NCBI GenBank assembly: GCA_030038395.1
Contig: JASHOZ010000029.1
Span: 1 to 34,266 of the forward strand
Direction: 5' to 3'
Length of the DNA stretch: 34,266 bases
From: Nitrososphaerales archaeon
Lineage (GTDB): Archaea; Thermoproteota; Nitrososphaeria; Nitrososphaerales; Gagatemarchaeaceae
Part shown: in pieces, positions 22,351 to 30,583 of the stretch
Position numbering within the stretch: the stretch's first letter is position 1
How the letters are laid out: each line of letters starts with the position of its first letter
Program-made: the position numbers and the translations under genes
Notes under the pieces: model-generated
Seen by the model: the letters and a program-made list of their open reading frames with translations, nothing else
What the model was told of the DNA's origin: nothing
Databases searched by the model: none

Positions 22351-23130
22351 ATGTGTGCAACCCATTCCCCATCCGACTTGCACTCACCCCGAGCGGACCG
22401 GTCACTCGATGAGTCTCTGGACTGGGCTATGACGAGGATGCGCGAAAGAGGATTCGCCATCAGGTCGAAGGTCGCACTCACTGTAGACTCGAAGCTCAGC
22501 ATCATGGGATACGCGAAGAGAGAGGGCGACGCTCACAGGATAGTAATCTCCGAGTGGGCCCTTGACTCGGAGATGCTGGGAGGGCTGATTCTGCACGAAC
22601 TCGCCCACATCTATTTCACCGAGATGAACGCCCACTCGCATGATGCAGAACTCCTAGACCGCGTCCTCGACAGCTTCAAAGAGAAGGAAGGGCTGCGGGC
22701 GAAAGAGACGGAGCTTCTGATAGACTCGTACAACCACCTCCAGAACATACTTGTAGACGACGCGGTCTTCGCGGTGATGGACGAGCGGGAGCTCGAGATG
22801 GCGAAGAGGTTCTTCGGGGAGTGGGTATCAGAGAAGCCGTCTGGCGACCCTATAGTCGACGCCGCCCTGATGACCAGAAACGCGTTCGCAGTCGCATCGC
22901 TCAGGCGGAGGAACCTGTACGAGAGGAGCGGTGAGATCCACTCCAGGAACGGCGAGTTCCTGTCGGCGATGGGCGAGCAGTCGCGCGAAGAATTCGAGTG
23001 GCTCGAAGGTTTCCTCGAGAACTCCAGGCAGGACTGGGACAGAGAGCGCCTGCGGTCCGAGCTCGAGGGGTACTTCGAGAGGGTGCTCGGGGTGATGCGC
23101 TCCTCGTCGCGGCTCGTCGACCTCAGGTGA
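22351..23130 (+). CDS. HExxH putative metallopeptidase (DUF5781-like)
   Basis: A 259-residue protein with LHELAHIYFTEMNAHSHDAE: H82, E83 and H86 form an HExxH zinc site, with H95 or H97 or a following Glu as possible third ligand. The rest is mostly helical with long charged segments; no membrane helix or signal is visible, so it is probably cytoplasmic. It recalls an uncharacterised archaeal family with the same motif. The TATA-like CTTTATCC (22340-22347) is only a few bases before ATG 22351, so the real start may be TTG 22378. It overlaps the next gene by four bases (GTGA). Confidence 0.65.
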   Translation: MCATHSPSDLHSPRADRSLDESLDWAMTRMRERGFAIRSKVALTVDSKLSIMGYAKREGDAHRIVISEWALDSEMLGGLILHELAHIYFTEMNAHSHDAELLDRVLDSFKEKEGLRAKETELLIDSYNHLQNILVDDAVFAVMDERELEMAKRFFGEWVSEKPSGDPIVDAALMTRNAFAVASLRRRNLYERSGEIHSRNGEFLSAMGEQSREEFEWLEGFLENSRQDWDRERLRSELEGYFERVLGVMRSSSRLVDLR

Positions 23131-23636
23131 CTCGGTTGCAGCCTGCGCCGCGGAGGGTTTCGAGTGGAAAGGCCGTAGTGGTCGCCGCGCTGCTCGGCGC
23201 CGTCGTCTTCGGCGGATACCTGGGATACCTGGCCTGGGCGAACGACAGCTTCCCATCCCAGCAGCAGCCGTTCGCCAACTATGCCGAGGTCTCCTCCGTT
23301 GTGTTCAACGGGTCGGAATACGCGATCACGGTGACCTGGCTGACTCCCAGTTACATCCCCGAGTATGTCCAAATCACGTCGAGCGTCTCAGATGCCGCGA
23401 ACTCTCCGGTATGCGGGCTCAACCTGACATCGACATCCTCCGGCGAGATGATCTTCCTCCCCTTCGGGTTCGACGGCCCCTCCGAGGCCCCGACCAGTGT
23501 AACGCTCTGGATGGCCGTCAAGCCCCCCGTCGGCTCGGAGTTCACAATCCAGCAGACGATCGACAACTACACAGCGAGGGTGGGAGACATTTTTCCAGTC
23601 CAGCTCTCCTGCAACGAACCCGCCTCTGTGATGTAG
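23127..23636 (+). CDS. Exported single-anchor protein of unknown function
   Basis: A 169-residue protein starting at GTG 23127 within a GTGA overlap with the upstream stop. Residues about 14-34 (AVVVAALLGAVVFGGYLGYLAW) form a membrane anchor or signal helix after an Arg-rich start. The remainder is Ser/Thr/Asn-rich with beta-strand rhythm and N-x-S/T sequons (NGSE, NLTS, NYT) and two cysteines, typical of an extracytoplasmic archaeal domain. No family is recognised. The overlap suggests co-expression with the HExxH protein. Confidence 0.6.
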   Translation: MTRLQPAPRRVSSGKAVVVAALLGAVVFGGYLGYLAWANDSFPSQQQPFANYAEVSSVVFNGSEYAITVTWLTPSYIPEYVQITSSVSDAANSPVCGLNLTSTSSGEMIFLPFGFDGPSEAPTSVTLWMAVKPPVGSEFTIQQTIDNYTARVGDIFPVQLSCNEPASVM

Positions 23637-23651
23637 CGCGAGGCGACGGCG

Positions 23652-24020
23652 TCAGGACGCCACTCCGTACTTCTCTGCAGTTTGCGCCTGGATGGCGCGT
23701 ATTTCAGCGACCTGGCGCTGGACCCTTGTCGTGAAGAAGTAGTCGCGCATGCCGACAGCAAACCAGGCGATCGTCAGGGAGAGAACGACTGCCTCTGTTG
23801 CCATAAGGGGAGGGCTCGTGAGGTCTACCGTCTGGCTCTTCACGCCGAGCACGAAGGGGAGCACGACGAGCTGGGAGAAGTACGACACGGCAAGGACTCC
23901 GGCCACGAACACCGTTATGAGTGACAGAGACTTGATCATCCTCGCGGTCCTCTCGACCCTCTGGACGAACTCCTCATGGAGCTCGATGCTGGACACCATC
24001 GCATCCTTGTCGTCGGCCAT
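23652..24020 (-). CDS. Small two-helix membrane protein
   Basis: A 122-residue protein: an N-terminal charged helix (HEEFVQRVERTARM), two hydrophobic segments (LITVFVAGVLAVSYFSQLVVLPFVLGV and MATEAVVLSLTIAWFAVGM), then a basic amphipathic C-terminal helix. Function unknown. A TATA-like GTTATATGC (24042-24050) lies about 25 bp before ATG 24020, a leaderless layout. It converges on the exported-protein gene with a 15-bp gap. Confidence 0.6.
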   Translation of the reverse strand: MADDKDAMVSSIELHEEFVQRVERTARMIKSLSLITVFVAGVLAVSYFSQLVVLPFVLGVKSQTVDLTSPPLMATEAVVLSLTIAWFAVGMRDYFFTTRVQRQVAEIRAIQAQTAEKYGVAS

Positions 24021-24070
24021 GTGACGATGGACTCCTACTCTGCATATAACGGGGACTCACAACTTGTAAG

Positions 24071-24325
24071 TCAGGAGAGGAGCCTTGGGAGGACCCTGTC
24101 GAGCTCGCGGAGCCCATCCATCCCATCCTGAGTCAGGTGGTAGGTGTCACGACCATCTTCGGACTCCTTCCTCACGAGCCCCCCGGCCACCATCGGCGAA
24201 ATATAGTCCGTCAGCCTGTCGAAGGGGACGTTCGCGACCCGCGCGAGTCTGGAAGGGCCCTGAGGGCCCGGGGCGAGGGCTCTGAGGATCTCCCAGCAGA
24301 TGACCACCTTCGACCTGTTCCTCAA
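24071..24325 (-). CDS. Winged-helix regulator (HTH_45-like)
   Basis: An 84-residue single-domain DNA-binding protein from TTG 24325. Helices WEILRALAPGPQGPSRLARVANVPFDRLTDYISPMVAGGLV and a wing KESEDGRDTYHLTQDGM fit the small archaeal winged-helix family seen in many Thaumarchaeota and crenarchaea. A TATA-like GTTATTATC (24349-24357) lies 28 bp upstream, and a perfect 10-bp palindrome is placed right behind it. It is divergent from the three-gene ATPase cassette starting at 24429, so it may control that cassette and itself. Confidence 0.7.
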   Translation of the reverse strand: MRNRSKVVICWEILRALAPGPQGPSRLARVANVPFDRLTDYISPMVAGGLVRKESEDGRDTYHLTQDGMDGLRELDRVLPRLLS

Positions 24326-24348
24326 CCAGCCATGCCTTGTCCCGCCAC

Positions 24349-24405
24349 GATAATAACGAGTGCACTCACAACATGTGCGCTCGGATTGTGCGTCAGCGCC
24401 TTAAG
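24349..24405. promoter_or_regulatory. Divergent promoter with 10-bp palindrome before the ATPase cassette
   Basis: GAGTGCACTC (24358-24367) is a perfect palindrome lying between the TATA-like box of the winged-helix gene (24349-24357, minus strand) and that of the cassette (CCTTAAGC, about 24399-24406, plus strand). Its position is suited to a shared operator. Binding by the adjacent winged-helix protein is inferred. Confidence 0.45.
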
Positions 24406-24428
24406 CGGGCTACGCCCAATCGCGTCCG

Positions 24429-25649
24429 ATGAACAGTCGCGAGGCGGGGTGGATTGGTTACGCCAAGGGAGGGAACGGGAAGGTAGGCATAGCCGACCTG
24501 GGAGACAGGATACTGTTCCTGGGCAGAGGGGCAGGGGAGCTCGCCAGTCTCTTCTGTTTCGCGAACGCGGAGGCGGGCGCCAAGACGCTCGTCCTGGACC
24601 TAGACGACTCGGTCTCGGCCGAAGTGCATGGATACTTCCAAGTCGTCGACTACAGGTCGCTCCTCTATGACGCGTTCAAAATAGAGGGCGAGGACGCGTT
24701 CCACGCACAGCTGATTTCGGCGGCCTACGCCGCCGCGCTCGGGCTCTCGACCGAAGACGAGGCCGTGCTGAGCTCAGCACTTCACGCCATGTCCGCCCAA
24801 GAGGACATGGCGACGCCCTCGTCCCTGTTCAACTCTCTAGGGGGCGTGGAAGGGTTCAGGGGATTCTACGTGGACAGGCTCAGAGGTAGAATCGGGGCGC
24901 TCAGGATGATGGAGGCCACGCGGGACCGCGTGCTTGCGACGCTTCTGGAGGGTGGCTGCATCGTAAGGTTCGGGGTCGCACCTTATCCTCTCGCAGCCGA
25001 GCTAGCCACCGCGCTCGTGATCGCCAAGCTGCTCGCGCTCCTGCGGTCCTCGAGCGCGTCCCCCGACGCGCTATTGGTGACCGGGGCGCACAGGCTCTTC
25101 AGAAGCGCCGACCGCATGCGGCCCACCACCAGGCTGCTGACCCACCTCTTGGATGCGCGTCTGAGTCTGGCCTTGGCGTCGCCACTCCCCGCGCTCGTCG
25201 ACGAGGCGCTTTCCGCGTCTATGGTCGTCCGTGTCTATTCGAGCGAGGCGTGGAACTCGGTCCGGAGGGCGGGAGACGCCGCCCCCGCGTCGAGGTCGTA
25301 CGTCATCTGCGACGACAGGTCCTCCACGTCAAACGCGTTCTTCCCAAGATTCGTCAGGGCGACGCCCCGCGCCCGAGATGAGGGCCTCCTGTCAGCTGCG
25401 ACCACAATCCCTCGGCTCACAAGTGCGATACTAGGCGAGGTCGCTAGATTCTCCACCCCTACGAGGCAGTCCATGGTCGCGTACCTGTCTCCCCAGTTCT
25501 TGCCAACGGACGTGGCGGCAGAAATCGACAGGCTCCTGGCCGAGGGATTTCTGGTCGAGGAGCTGCGCGGGTCTGAGAGCGGCTCCCGCGTCTTCGCGTA
25601 TGCGCTGACCGGGAAGGGGAGGCATCTCGCAGAGGAGCTGGGTGCGTGA
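24429..25649 (+). CDS. Degenerate HerA/VirB4-like ATPase with C-terminal winged helix
   Basis: A 406-residue protein. After strand RILFLGRG comes AGELAS (32-40), placed like a P-loop but without the Lys-Ser/Thr pair. Next is KTLVLDLDDS, a helical region, GGCIVRFG, and PDALLVTGAHRLF (212-224) in the place of a Walker B. This order resembles HerA/FtsK/VirB4 ATPases, but both nucleotide motifs are eroded, so it is probably inactive as an ATPase. Residues about 345-405 form a winged helix (YLSPQFLPTDVAAEIDRLLAEGFLVEEL, YALTGKGRHL). The start has a TATA-like box 27 bp upstream. Its TGA overlaps the next ATG by one base. The HerA likeness is my reading, not a search result. Confidence 0.5.
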   Translation: MNSREAGWIGYAKGGNGKVGIADLGDRILFLGRGAGELASLFCFANAEAGAKTLVLDLDDSVSAEVHGYFQVVDYRSLLYDAFKIEGEDAFHAQLISAAYAAALGLSTEDEAVLSSALHAMSAQEDMATPSSLFNSLGGVEGFRGFYVDRLRGRIGALRMMEATRDRVLATLLEGGCIVRFGVAPYPLAAELATALVIAKLLALLRSSSASPDALLVTGAHRLFRSADRMRPTTRLLTHLLDARLSLALASPLPALVDEALSASMVVRVYSSEAWNSVRRAGDAAPASRSYVICDDRSSTSNAFFPRFVRATPRARDEGLLSAATTIPRLTSAILGEVARFSTPTRQSMVAYLSPQFLPTDVAAEIDRLLAEGFLVEELRGSESGSRVFAYALTGKGRHLAEELGA

Positions 25650-26656
25650 TGGAGCACCTGCCTACCGGGTGTGGCGCCGTCGACTCCCTCACCGACGGCG
25701 GCCTGGCGGCCGGGACGGTCACGCAGATATTCGGAGAGAAGGCGCTCGGAAAGAGCATAATCTCCTTCCAGGCCGCCTCCGCGACCGCATCCTCCGGCGG
25801 GAGCGCCGTCATACTCGACACGGAACAGTCGTACTGCAGCTACCTGATCCCGTATTGGAAGGACAGGATGGCGAAGCGGTTCGGGAAGGACTTCCGCCTC
25901 GCGGAGCTCAGCCCTGAAAGGGCGCCACGGGTCTCGCCAAAGAGGAAGCCTGTCACCAAAGGCCAGATTATCACCGCGGTCGATGCCGCGCTCGCACCCC
26001 TGGGCATAACGTACACCGACCTGCACCTGGGGGCGGTCGCGGACCTGCTGTCCCCCGACCTGCGGCTCGAGGGACTCCCCAAGGAGCCTTCTGTGGCCGT
26101 TCTCCAGGCTCCTGACGTTGTAGAGCTACTCAATCTGCACGGCATCGACGCGACGAAGGAGGTGTCCAGCGGCGGGAGGGTCGAGCTCAGGCTCCGCCAG
26201 ACGCCGGCATACAACTCCCCTCTGCGGCAGATCGTGCAGGAGACTGGGGCCAGGCTCGTCGTCTACGACTCCGTCTCTGCCCCGTTCAAGTCGTCATTTC
26301 CTAGCACCCAGGACCTCCCCGCGCGAAGCTCCGGGCTGGCGATGATGCTGTCGCACGCGCAGAGGCTCTGCATCGAGTTCGGGATAGCCGTCTTGCTGAT
26401 CAGCCACACCTCGATCGACCCCATCAACCCCTGGGACAGGACCCCGTACGGTGGCGTCATCCTCGGGCATGACTCGAAATTCTCCCTCGAACTGACGAAG
26501 GCCACCGCGTCCAGGAACAAGGAAGGCGGCCCGGAGGCCGTCAACCCCGAACTGAAGGCTTCAAGCACCAGGGCGTTCTGGGCCGCGCGCCACCCCGCGA
26601 TGGAAGAGTACACGAGGTTCGCCTATGCGCGAATCGACGAAGGGGGGTTCCACTGA
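25649..26656 (+). CDS. RadA/RecA-superfamily ATPase with large insertion
   Basis: A 335-residue protein that begins LPTGCGAVDSLTDGGLAAGTVTQIFGE like RadA or KaiC. It has an intact Walker A GEKALGKS (29-36), a strand AVILDTEQSY (53-62) with the usual Glu, Walker B LVVYDS (203-208), and a RadA-like end LLISHTS...YGGVILGHDSKFSLEL. Residues about 80-190 are an insertion absent from RadA. The protein lacks the N-terminal helix-hairpin-helix DNA-binding domain of archaeal RadA. It is therefore a paralogue, not the recombinase itself. It is joined by one-base stop/start overlaps to both neighbours, implying a stoichiometric complex. Confidence 0.72.
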   Translation: MEHLPTGCGAVDSLTDGGLAAGTVTQIFGEKALGKSIISFQAASATASSGGSAVILDTEQSYCSYLIPYWKDRMAKRFGKDFRLAELSPERAPRVSPKRKPVTKGQIITAVDAALAPLGITYTDLHLGAVADLLSPDLRLEGLPKEPSVAVLQAPDVVELLNLHGIDATKEVSSGGRVELRLRQTPAYNSPLRQIVQETGARLVVYDSVSAPFKSSFPSTQDLPARSSGLAMMLSHAQRLCIEFGIAVLLISHTSIDPINPWDRTPYGGVILGHDSKFSLELTKATASRNKEGGPEAVNPELKASSTRAFWAARHPAMEEYTRFAYARIDEGGFH

Positions 26657-27693
26657 TGGGGTGGGGACTGAGATTCCTTGGCGCGGCGATCGCGCTGGTG
26701 GCGTTGGGAGCGGGGGCGTGGCCGATCACCGTCCTGGCGCTCGGCTGCGTCGCCCTGTCGTTCAGGCGGGCCAAGACGAAGCCGTACGCACCTAAGCAGG
26801 GGGACATCTTGGCGAAGGCTGGCGCGCCTTGGGGGAGGTACCTTACCGGTGCGGCCCTCCTGGTCGTCGCGCTGGGGACGATCCGCTCCGTCCCCCCGCT
26901 CGTGACCGTGGCCATCGCAGGACTCGTGGCGTGCGTCATCCTGTGGCCCTCCATCCGGGCGGCCCCCATCACGAGACTGGTGAGGCCCGCAGGCGAGTCC
27001 ATTCTGCTGCGCAGCAAGCTGTTCCCATGGAAATGGTATGCCGTCGCTGAGGTAAAGCTGGAGCCAGGGAACCAGGTGAGGGCGCTCTCGGCATTGGAAG
27101 GTCAGGTCATCCTGCTCGGCGGTGGAACGACGTCGTCGCTGCATCAGGTGGGCGTCGTCGCACTCGGGCACGGGAGCGCCGAGAGGAAGGTCATCGAGAG
27201 GCTCCGGGAGGAGTCTAAGAGGCTCGGACCGAGGGGCGGTCATCTCGTACCGCTCGATGGGCTCGAGGCGGCGGAGCGGCTTTCGGTGGGACTGAAGAAG
27301 GTGGACATAGGGGGGCGCGACATTCAGGCCGTTTCGGCGTTTCCCTTCGACCTGCTCGCGCTGCGGGTCGAACGCGGGCGGGTGGTCTCCGAGCGCGCCT
27401 TTACGCTGTCAGGGAGGTCTGCCCCCTCGCTTCCGCCTCCGGGAGAGCGGCCCCGGCGGGAGCCGCTGTTCTGGGAGCTGGCGCAGGCGATCGAAGACAA
27501 GCACGGATGGCCGGAGCCGGACGAGCTCGCTGCCTTCGTATCTTCGCTCGAGGCAACGCGGGGCGAACCTGCGGGCGACAGGTTCCGGTCGGGCGGACGC
27601 GACCCTGAAGGAATCGCGCTGGAGGCGGCGGGAGGGGCGAAGGCCAAGCTCACGCGGCCGCAGCTCCGTGCGCTCGCTTCCATCTACGCGTAG
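26656..27693 (+). CDS. Membrane-anchored protein of the ATPase cassette
   Basis: A 345-residue protein. Four hydrophobic stretches lie in the first 100 residues (about 5-36 and 62-100, each wide enough for two short helices), followed by a soluble domain. That domain starts RPAGESILLRSKLFPWKWYAVAEVKLEP and has strands GQVILLGGG and HQVGVVALGHG, then a charged, proline-rich linker and a last helix LTRPQLRALASIYA. No known family is recognised. It would hold the two ATPase-like proteins encoded upstream at the membrane. The ATG shares a base with the preceding TGA. The 3' end overlaps the convergent DUF1294 gene by 10 bp. Confidence 0.6.
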   Translation: MGWGLRFLGAAIALVALGAGAWPITVLALGCVALSFRRAKTKPYAPKQGDILAKAGAPWGRYLTGAALLVVALGTIRSVPPLVTVAIAGLVACVILWPSIRAAPITRLVRPAGESILLRSKLFPWKWYAVAEVKLEPGNQVRALSALEGQVILLGGGTTSSLHQVGVVALGHGSAERKVIERLREESKRLGPRGGHLVPLDGLEAAERLSVGLKKVDIGGRDIQAVSAFPFDLLALRVERGRVVSERAFTLSGRSAPSLPPPGERPRREPLFWELAQAIEDKHGWPEPDELAAFVSSLEATRGEPAGDRFRSGGRDPEGIALEAAGGAKAKLTRPQLRALASIYA

Positions 27694-27986
27694 AGGAAGT
27701 AGAGCAAAGCACACCAGAGGACTGAGGACAGAGCCACGGCCGGCCAGAACGACGCCTTCGACGTCTTGTGGCGGAAGACGCCCCCTCCGACCGCGATCCC
27801 GACGAAACCTCCGAGGAGCGCAACCGTGCGGAGCGACCTCTCGCTGACTCGGCGGCGTCCCACGAAGCCGCGCCGGCTGGCCGCCATCAGTTTGTCCACC
27901 CCCATGAGGGCGAACCCGACCGCGCACCAGACGCCCAGCCAGGCCGCCACGCGCCCGAGCGTCAGTATCTGCAGATAGCCGAGCAT
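27684..27986 (-). CDS. DUF1294 membrane protein
   Basis: A 100-residue protein with hydrophobic segments near both ends and in the middle. The DUF1294 signature is present: WCAVGFALMGVDKLMA, then RVSERSLRTVALLGGFVGIAVGGGVFRHKTSKASF, where D-K and FRHKTxKxSF are the conserved parts. Function of the family is unknown; members are short integral membrane proteins in bacteria and archaea. Its stop lies within the convergent gene of the ATPase cassette (10-bp overlap). Confidence 0.8.
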   Translation of the reverse strand: MLGYLQILTLGRVAAWLGVWCAVGFALMGVDKLMAASRRGFVGRRRVSERSLRTVALLGGFVGIAVGGGVFRHKTSKASFWPAVALSSVLWCALLYFLYA

Positions 27987-28035
27987 GGCAGCATGGGCTG
28001 CTGAATTGGAGGGATAATAGGAGTCGCAGCGGCCT

Positions 28036-29709
28036 CTAGGCGCCCGTTATCGGCTGGATGGGGAGCGGTTCGCCCTGCTCTCCCGCCGAGCATCCGCAGC
28101 CGGCCACATGGCCGCCGCGCCTGAGCGTCCCCCTGTAGAGCCCGTCCTCGAGCTTCTTGTGGTTCTTCGCCTCCCACTCCTCTATCGGCATCCCGTACTT
28201 CTGCTGGATTCTGTCCCTGTACCACTCCGGTATAACGTTGAAGGAGCAGAAGGGTATGATCCTGAGGTCGGGCGTCAGGTAGTGGATGTCGCACCTCTGG
28301 AGGCGCTCCTCGTCCTGGTTGTACTTGTCCTGGAAGTGCATCATGCCGAGGAACATGCTCTTGAGGTGGAACTGGCCGATCGATGAGTAGTCGTGCTTGA
28401 CGAGGGCGTCAGTCAGCAGCTTTGCGAAGCTGAGGCTCTTGGGCTGCTTCTCCTTGTCTACGAATGAAGAGATCCTTGTCAGGACCTTCGCGGCCACCAC
28501 GTAGCGGTTCGCTCCCGAGTAGATTTCCTCCGACTTCTCCTCCAGGTACTCGATCATGCCGGGGATATCGACGAACTCCGGCAGAGGGACCAGTCGCCTC
28601 CTGTCCGCGTCATTGAACACATAGGTCCCCGCTCCGCACGCGAAGTGTATCGAAAGCTCGTACTGCTCCTTCTTTGTGAACGCCTCTATGAAGCCTGTCA
28701 CCGGGGAGCACGAGGGGACTGGGAACCAGCCGTCCTTCGGAATCTCGCCGTTAGTCTGTTCCTCGATCCTCTCGATGCAGTCCGGAATCGTGATGCGGTA
28801 CTTCGCCCTCTCGGTCTTCGTAAGCCTCCCAGTCAGCGAGACGGGCTGGAAGTTGACTGCGTGGACGGTGTCGATGTTGCGCTGCCCGAAGCGGATTATG
28901 CTCCCCAGCTCATGGTCGTTTATCGACTTTATGACCGTCGGGACCAGCACGACGCCGATCCCCTGCCTGCGGCACGCGTCGATCGCGTATGGCGCCTCCC
29001 AGTGGTTCTTCGGGTTCGTCTTCGGCGTGGTGCCGTCGAAGCTCATGTAGAGGTTCGACACCCCCGCGTCCTTCAGCCTCTTCGCGAGAGCCGGTTCGAG
29101 CGCCAGGTTGATGCCGTTCGTGTTGAGCTGGATGTGGTCGACCCCCTCCTCCTTCAGTATCCTTATGATGGTCGGGAGGTCTTCCCTGATCGTCGGCTCC
29201 CCTCCTGTGATCTGGACCGAGTTCCCTGCGACGGGCCTCTCCGCCTTCAGTGAGCGGCCCATCTCACGGATCTGGTCGAGCGTCGGCTCGTAGACGTAGG
29301 CGCCCTCGAGCCCCTTCTTGACGTAGAAGAAGCAGTACCAGCACGTCAGGTCGCACCTGTTCGTCACTATGATGTTCGAGAGCCCCGTGTGCGACAGGTG
29401 GTTCGAACACAGGCCGCAGTTCGCGGGACACGAGCAGACGTCGAGCGGTACGTTCGCCGCATGGGTCCCCTTCCCGTCTTTCCAATAGCGCGAGAACTTG
29501 CTGTACATTTCGTAAGAGCCGAAGTAGAGCTCCTCCGTCTCCCCGTGCTCCGGGCAGGTCTTCGTCATCCAGACCTTGTTGTCGCGCTCGAAGACGATCG
29601 CCGGGAGAATGCGGTTGCAGTCCGGGCAGATCGACTGGGTCTGGCGGATGAAGTTCCCCTTGGAACTCTCCTTCTTCAGTTCAAGGCTTACGTCAGCGAT
29701 CTGGGCCAA
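28036..29709 (-). CDS. Tes-like radical SAM enzyme (tetraether lipid synthase family)
   Basis: A 557-residue radical SAM protein. N-terminal Cys pairs (C28, C31, C52) look like a metal-binding ribbon; a second cluster region CSCPANCGLC (92-101) precedes the radical SAM triad C119-x3-C123-x2-C126 in NRCDLTCWYCFFY. ITGGEPT (about 166-172) binds SAM, LNTNG and SFDG follow, and a late GCGCS motif lies near residue 540. Length and cysteine arrangement fit the Tes/GDGT-MAS group, which joins two archaeol tails into the membrane-spanning tetraether lipid. Start is TTG 29709 with TATA CTTATATCC (29742-29750). An 11-bp inverted repeat and a TrmB-type gene lie divergently upstream, suggesting specific control. 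Confidence 0.82.
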   Translation of the reverse strand: MAQIADVSLELKKESSKGNFIRQTQSICPDCNRILPAIVFERDNKVWMTKTCPEHGETEELYFGSYEMYSKFSRYWKDGKGTHAANVPLDVCSCPANCGLCSNHLSHTGLSNIIVTNRCDLTCWYCFFYVKKGLEGAYVYEPTLDQIREMGRSLKAERPVAGNSVQITGGEPTIREDLPTIIRILKEEGVDHIQLNTNGINLALEPALAKRLKDAGVSNLYMSFDGTTPKTNPKNHWEAPYAIDACRRQGIGVVLVPTVIKSINDHELGSIIRFGQRNIDTVHAVNFQPVSLTGRLTKTERAKYRITIPDCIERIEEQTNGEIPKDGWFPVPSCSPVTGFIEAFTKKEQYELSIHFACGAGTYVFNDADRRRLVPLPEFVDIPGMIEYLEEKSEEIYSGANRYVVAAKVLTRISSFVDKEKQPKSLSFAKLLTDALVKHDYSSIGQFHLKSMFLGMMHFQDKYNQDEERLQRCDIHYLTPDLRIIPFCSFNVIPEWYRDRIQQKYGMPIEEWEAKNHKKLEDGLYRGTLRRGGHVAGCGCSAGEQGEPLPIQPITGA

Positions 29710-29741
29710 GCAGAAGCTCTTTGGTGGCCTTGTCCGGGTCA

Positions 29742-29785
29742 GGATATAAGCGTTTTAACTTTTCAGATGGTGAAAAGTTAAGATA
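29742..29785. promoter_or_regulatory. Tes / TrmB divergent promoter with 11-bp inverted repeat
   Basis: TTAACTTTTCA (29755-29765) and TGAAAAGTTAA (29771-29781) are perfect inverse copies separated by GATGG. The repeat abuts the upstream side of the Tes TATA box (minus strand, 29742-29750) and overlaps a TATA-like GTTAAGATA for the regulator gene (29777-29785). This suits a TrmB dimer that represses its own gene while acting upstream of the Tes promoter. Symmetry is seen; the binding protein is inferred. Confidence 0.72.
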
Positions 29786-29818
29786 CAAGGCACTCCGACC
29801 GCCCAGACGGAGACTTGG

Positions 29819-30583
29819 GTGACCCTCAGCGAACGAGCGAGCGGGGCGCTGCTTGAGCTGGGCCTGACGGGGAGCGAGGTCAAGGCGTACGTCGCCCTCC
29901 TAAGGGGAGGGACGATGACGGCAAGCGACGTCAGCAGGACCGCCAGGATCCCGTACTCGAAGGTCTACGACGCACTGGAATCGCTCCACCGCAAAGGGTG
30001 GATAGAGGAGCAGAAGTCGCGTCCCATAGTCTACACCGCGAAGCCCCCAGACACCGCGCTGGAGGAGATGAAGTCGAAGCAGGAGACGGCACGGCAGGAG
30101 AGGGAGCAGGTGGCCCTAGAGGAGTTGATGAACGTGTATGTCAGCAGGGGGGAGCAGGAGAAGCCGGACATATGGATAATGAGGGGGACGAACGAGATAC
30201 TCTCAAGGGTCAAGAACCTCCTCCTCAACTGCAGAGGGGAACTCCTTATCGCGTTGCCTCCGCAGCTCGTCCCCTTCGCGTCGAGGATCGAGCCGCTCCT
30301 CGCGGCGCTTAAGGAGAAGGGGGTGAGGACCATGGTGCTGACCTCGCCGGACATCCAAAGGGAGGACTCGGAGCGCCTCTCGCGGCTCGCCGAGGTGAGG
30401 ACGCGGAGGACGATGTACGGAGGGGGACTGGTGTCCGACGCGAGAGAGGTGGTCCTCCTCCTCGGAGGGGGGGAACAGGGGAGCCTCCCGCTGGCCATCT
30501 GGGCTTCGCACCACGGGTTGGCGAGCTTCGCGAAGGACTACTTCGAGTTCCTCTGGAGTTCGCAGGAGACGACCGCGAGTTGA
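29819..30583 (+). CDS. TrmB-family transcriptional regulator
   Basis: A 254-residue regulator. The N-terminal winged helix reads LGLTGSEVKAYVALLRGGTMTASDVSRTARIPYSKVYDALESLHRKGWIEE, the standard TrmB pattern. A coiled helix with Glu/Gln/Arg follows (75-105), then a phospholipase D-like effector domain with IWIMRGTNEILSRV, GELLIALPP and GVRTMVLTSP. TrmB proteins sense sugars or other small molecules. Placement opposite a Tes-like gene with a perfect dyad between suggests control of membrane-lipid synthesis. Start GTG 29819 fits a short leader after TATA 29777-29785. It overlaps the following gene by four bases (TTGA). Confidence 0.85.
   Translation: MTLSERASGALLELGLTGSEVKAYVALLRGGTMTASDVSRTARIPYSKVYDALESLHRKGWIEEQKSRPIVYTAKPPDTALEEMKSKQETARQEREQVALEELMNVYVSRGEQEKPDIWIMRGTNEILSRVKNLLLNCRGELLIALPPQLVPFASRIEPLLAALKEKGVRTMVLTSPDIQREDSERLSRLAEVRTRRTMYGGGLVSDAREVVLLLGGGEQGSLPLAIWASHHGLASFAKDYFEFLWSSQETTAS

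Noticed and set aside
25649-26656. Calling this gene radA, the main recombinase
   Set aside because: It lacks the N-terminal helix-hairpin-helix domain and has about 110 extra residues in the core; it is better seen as a RecA-superfamily paralogue.
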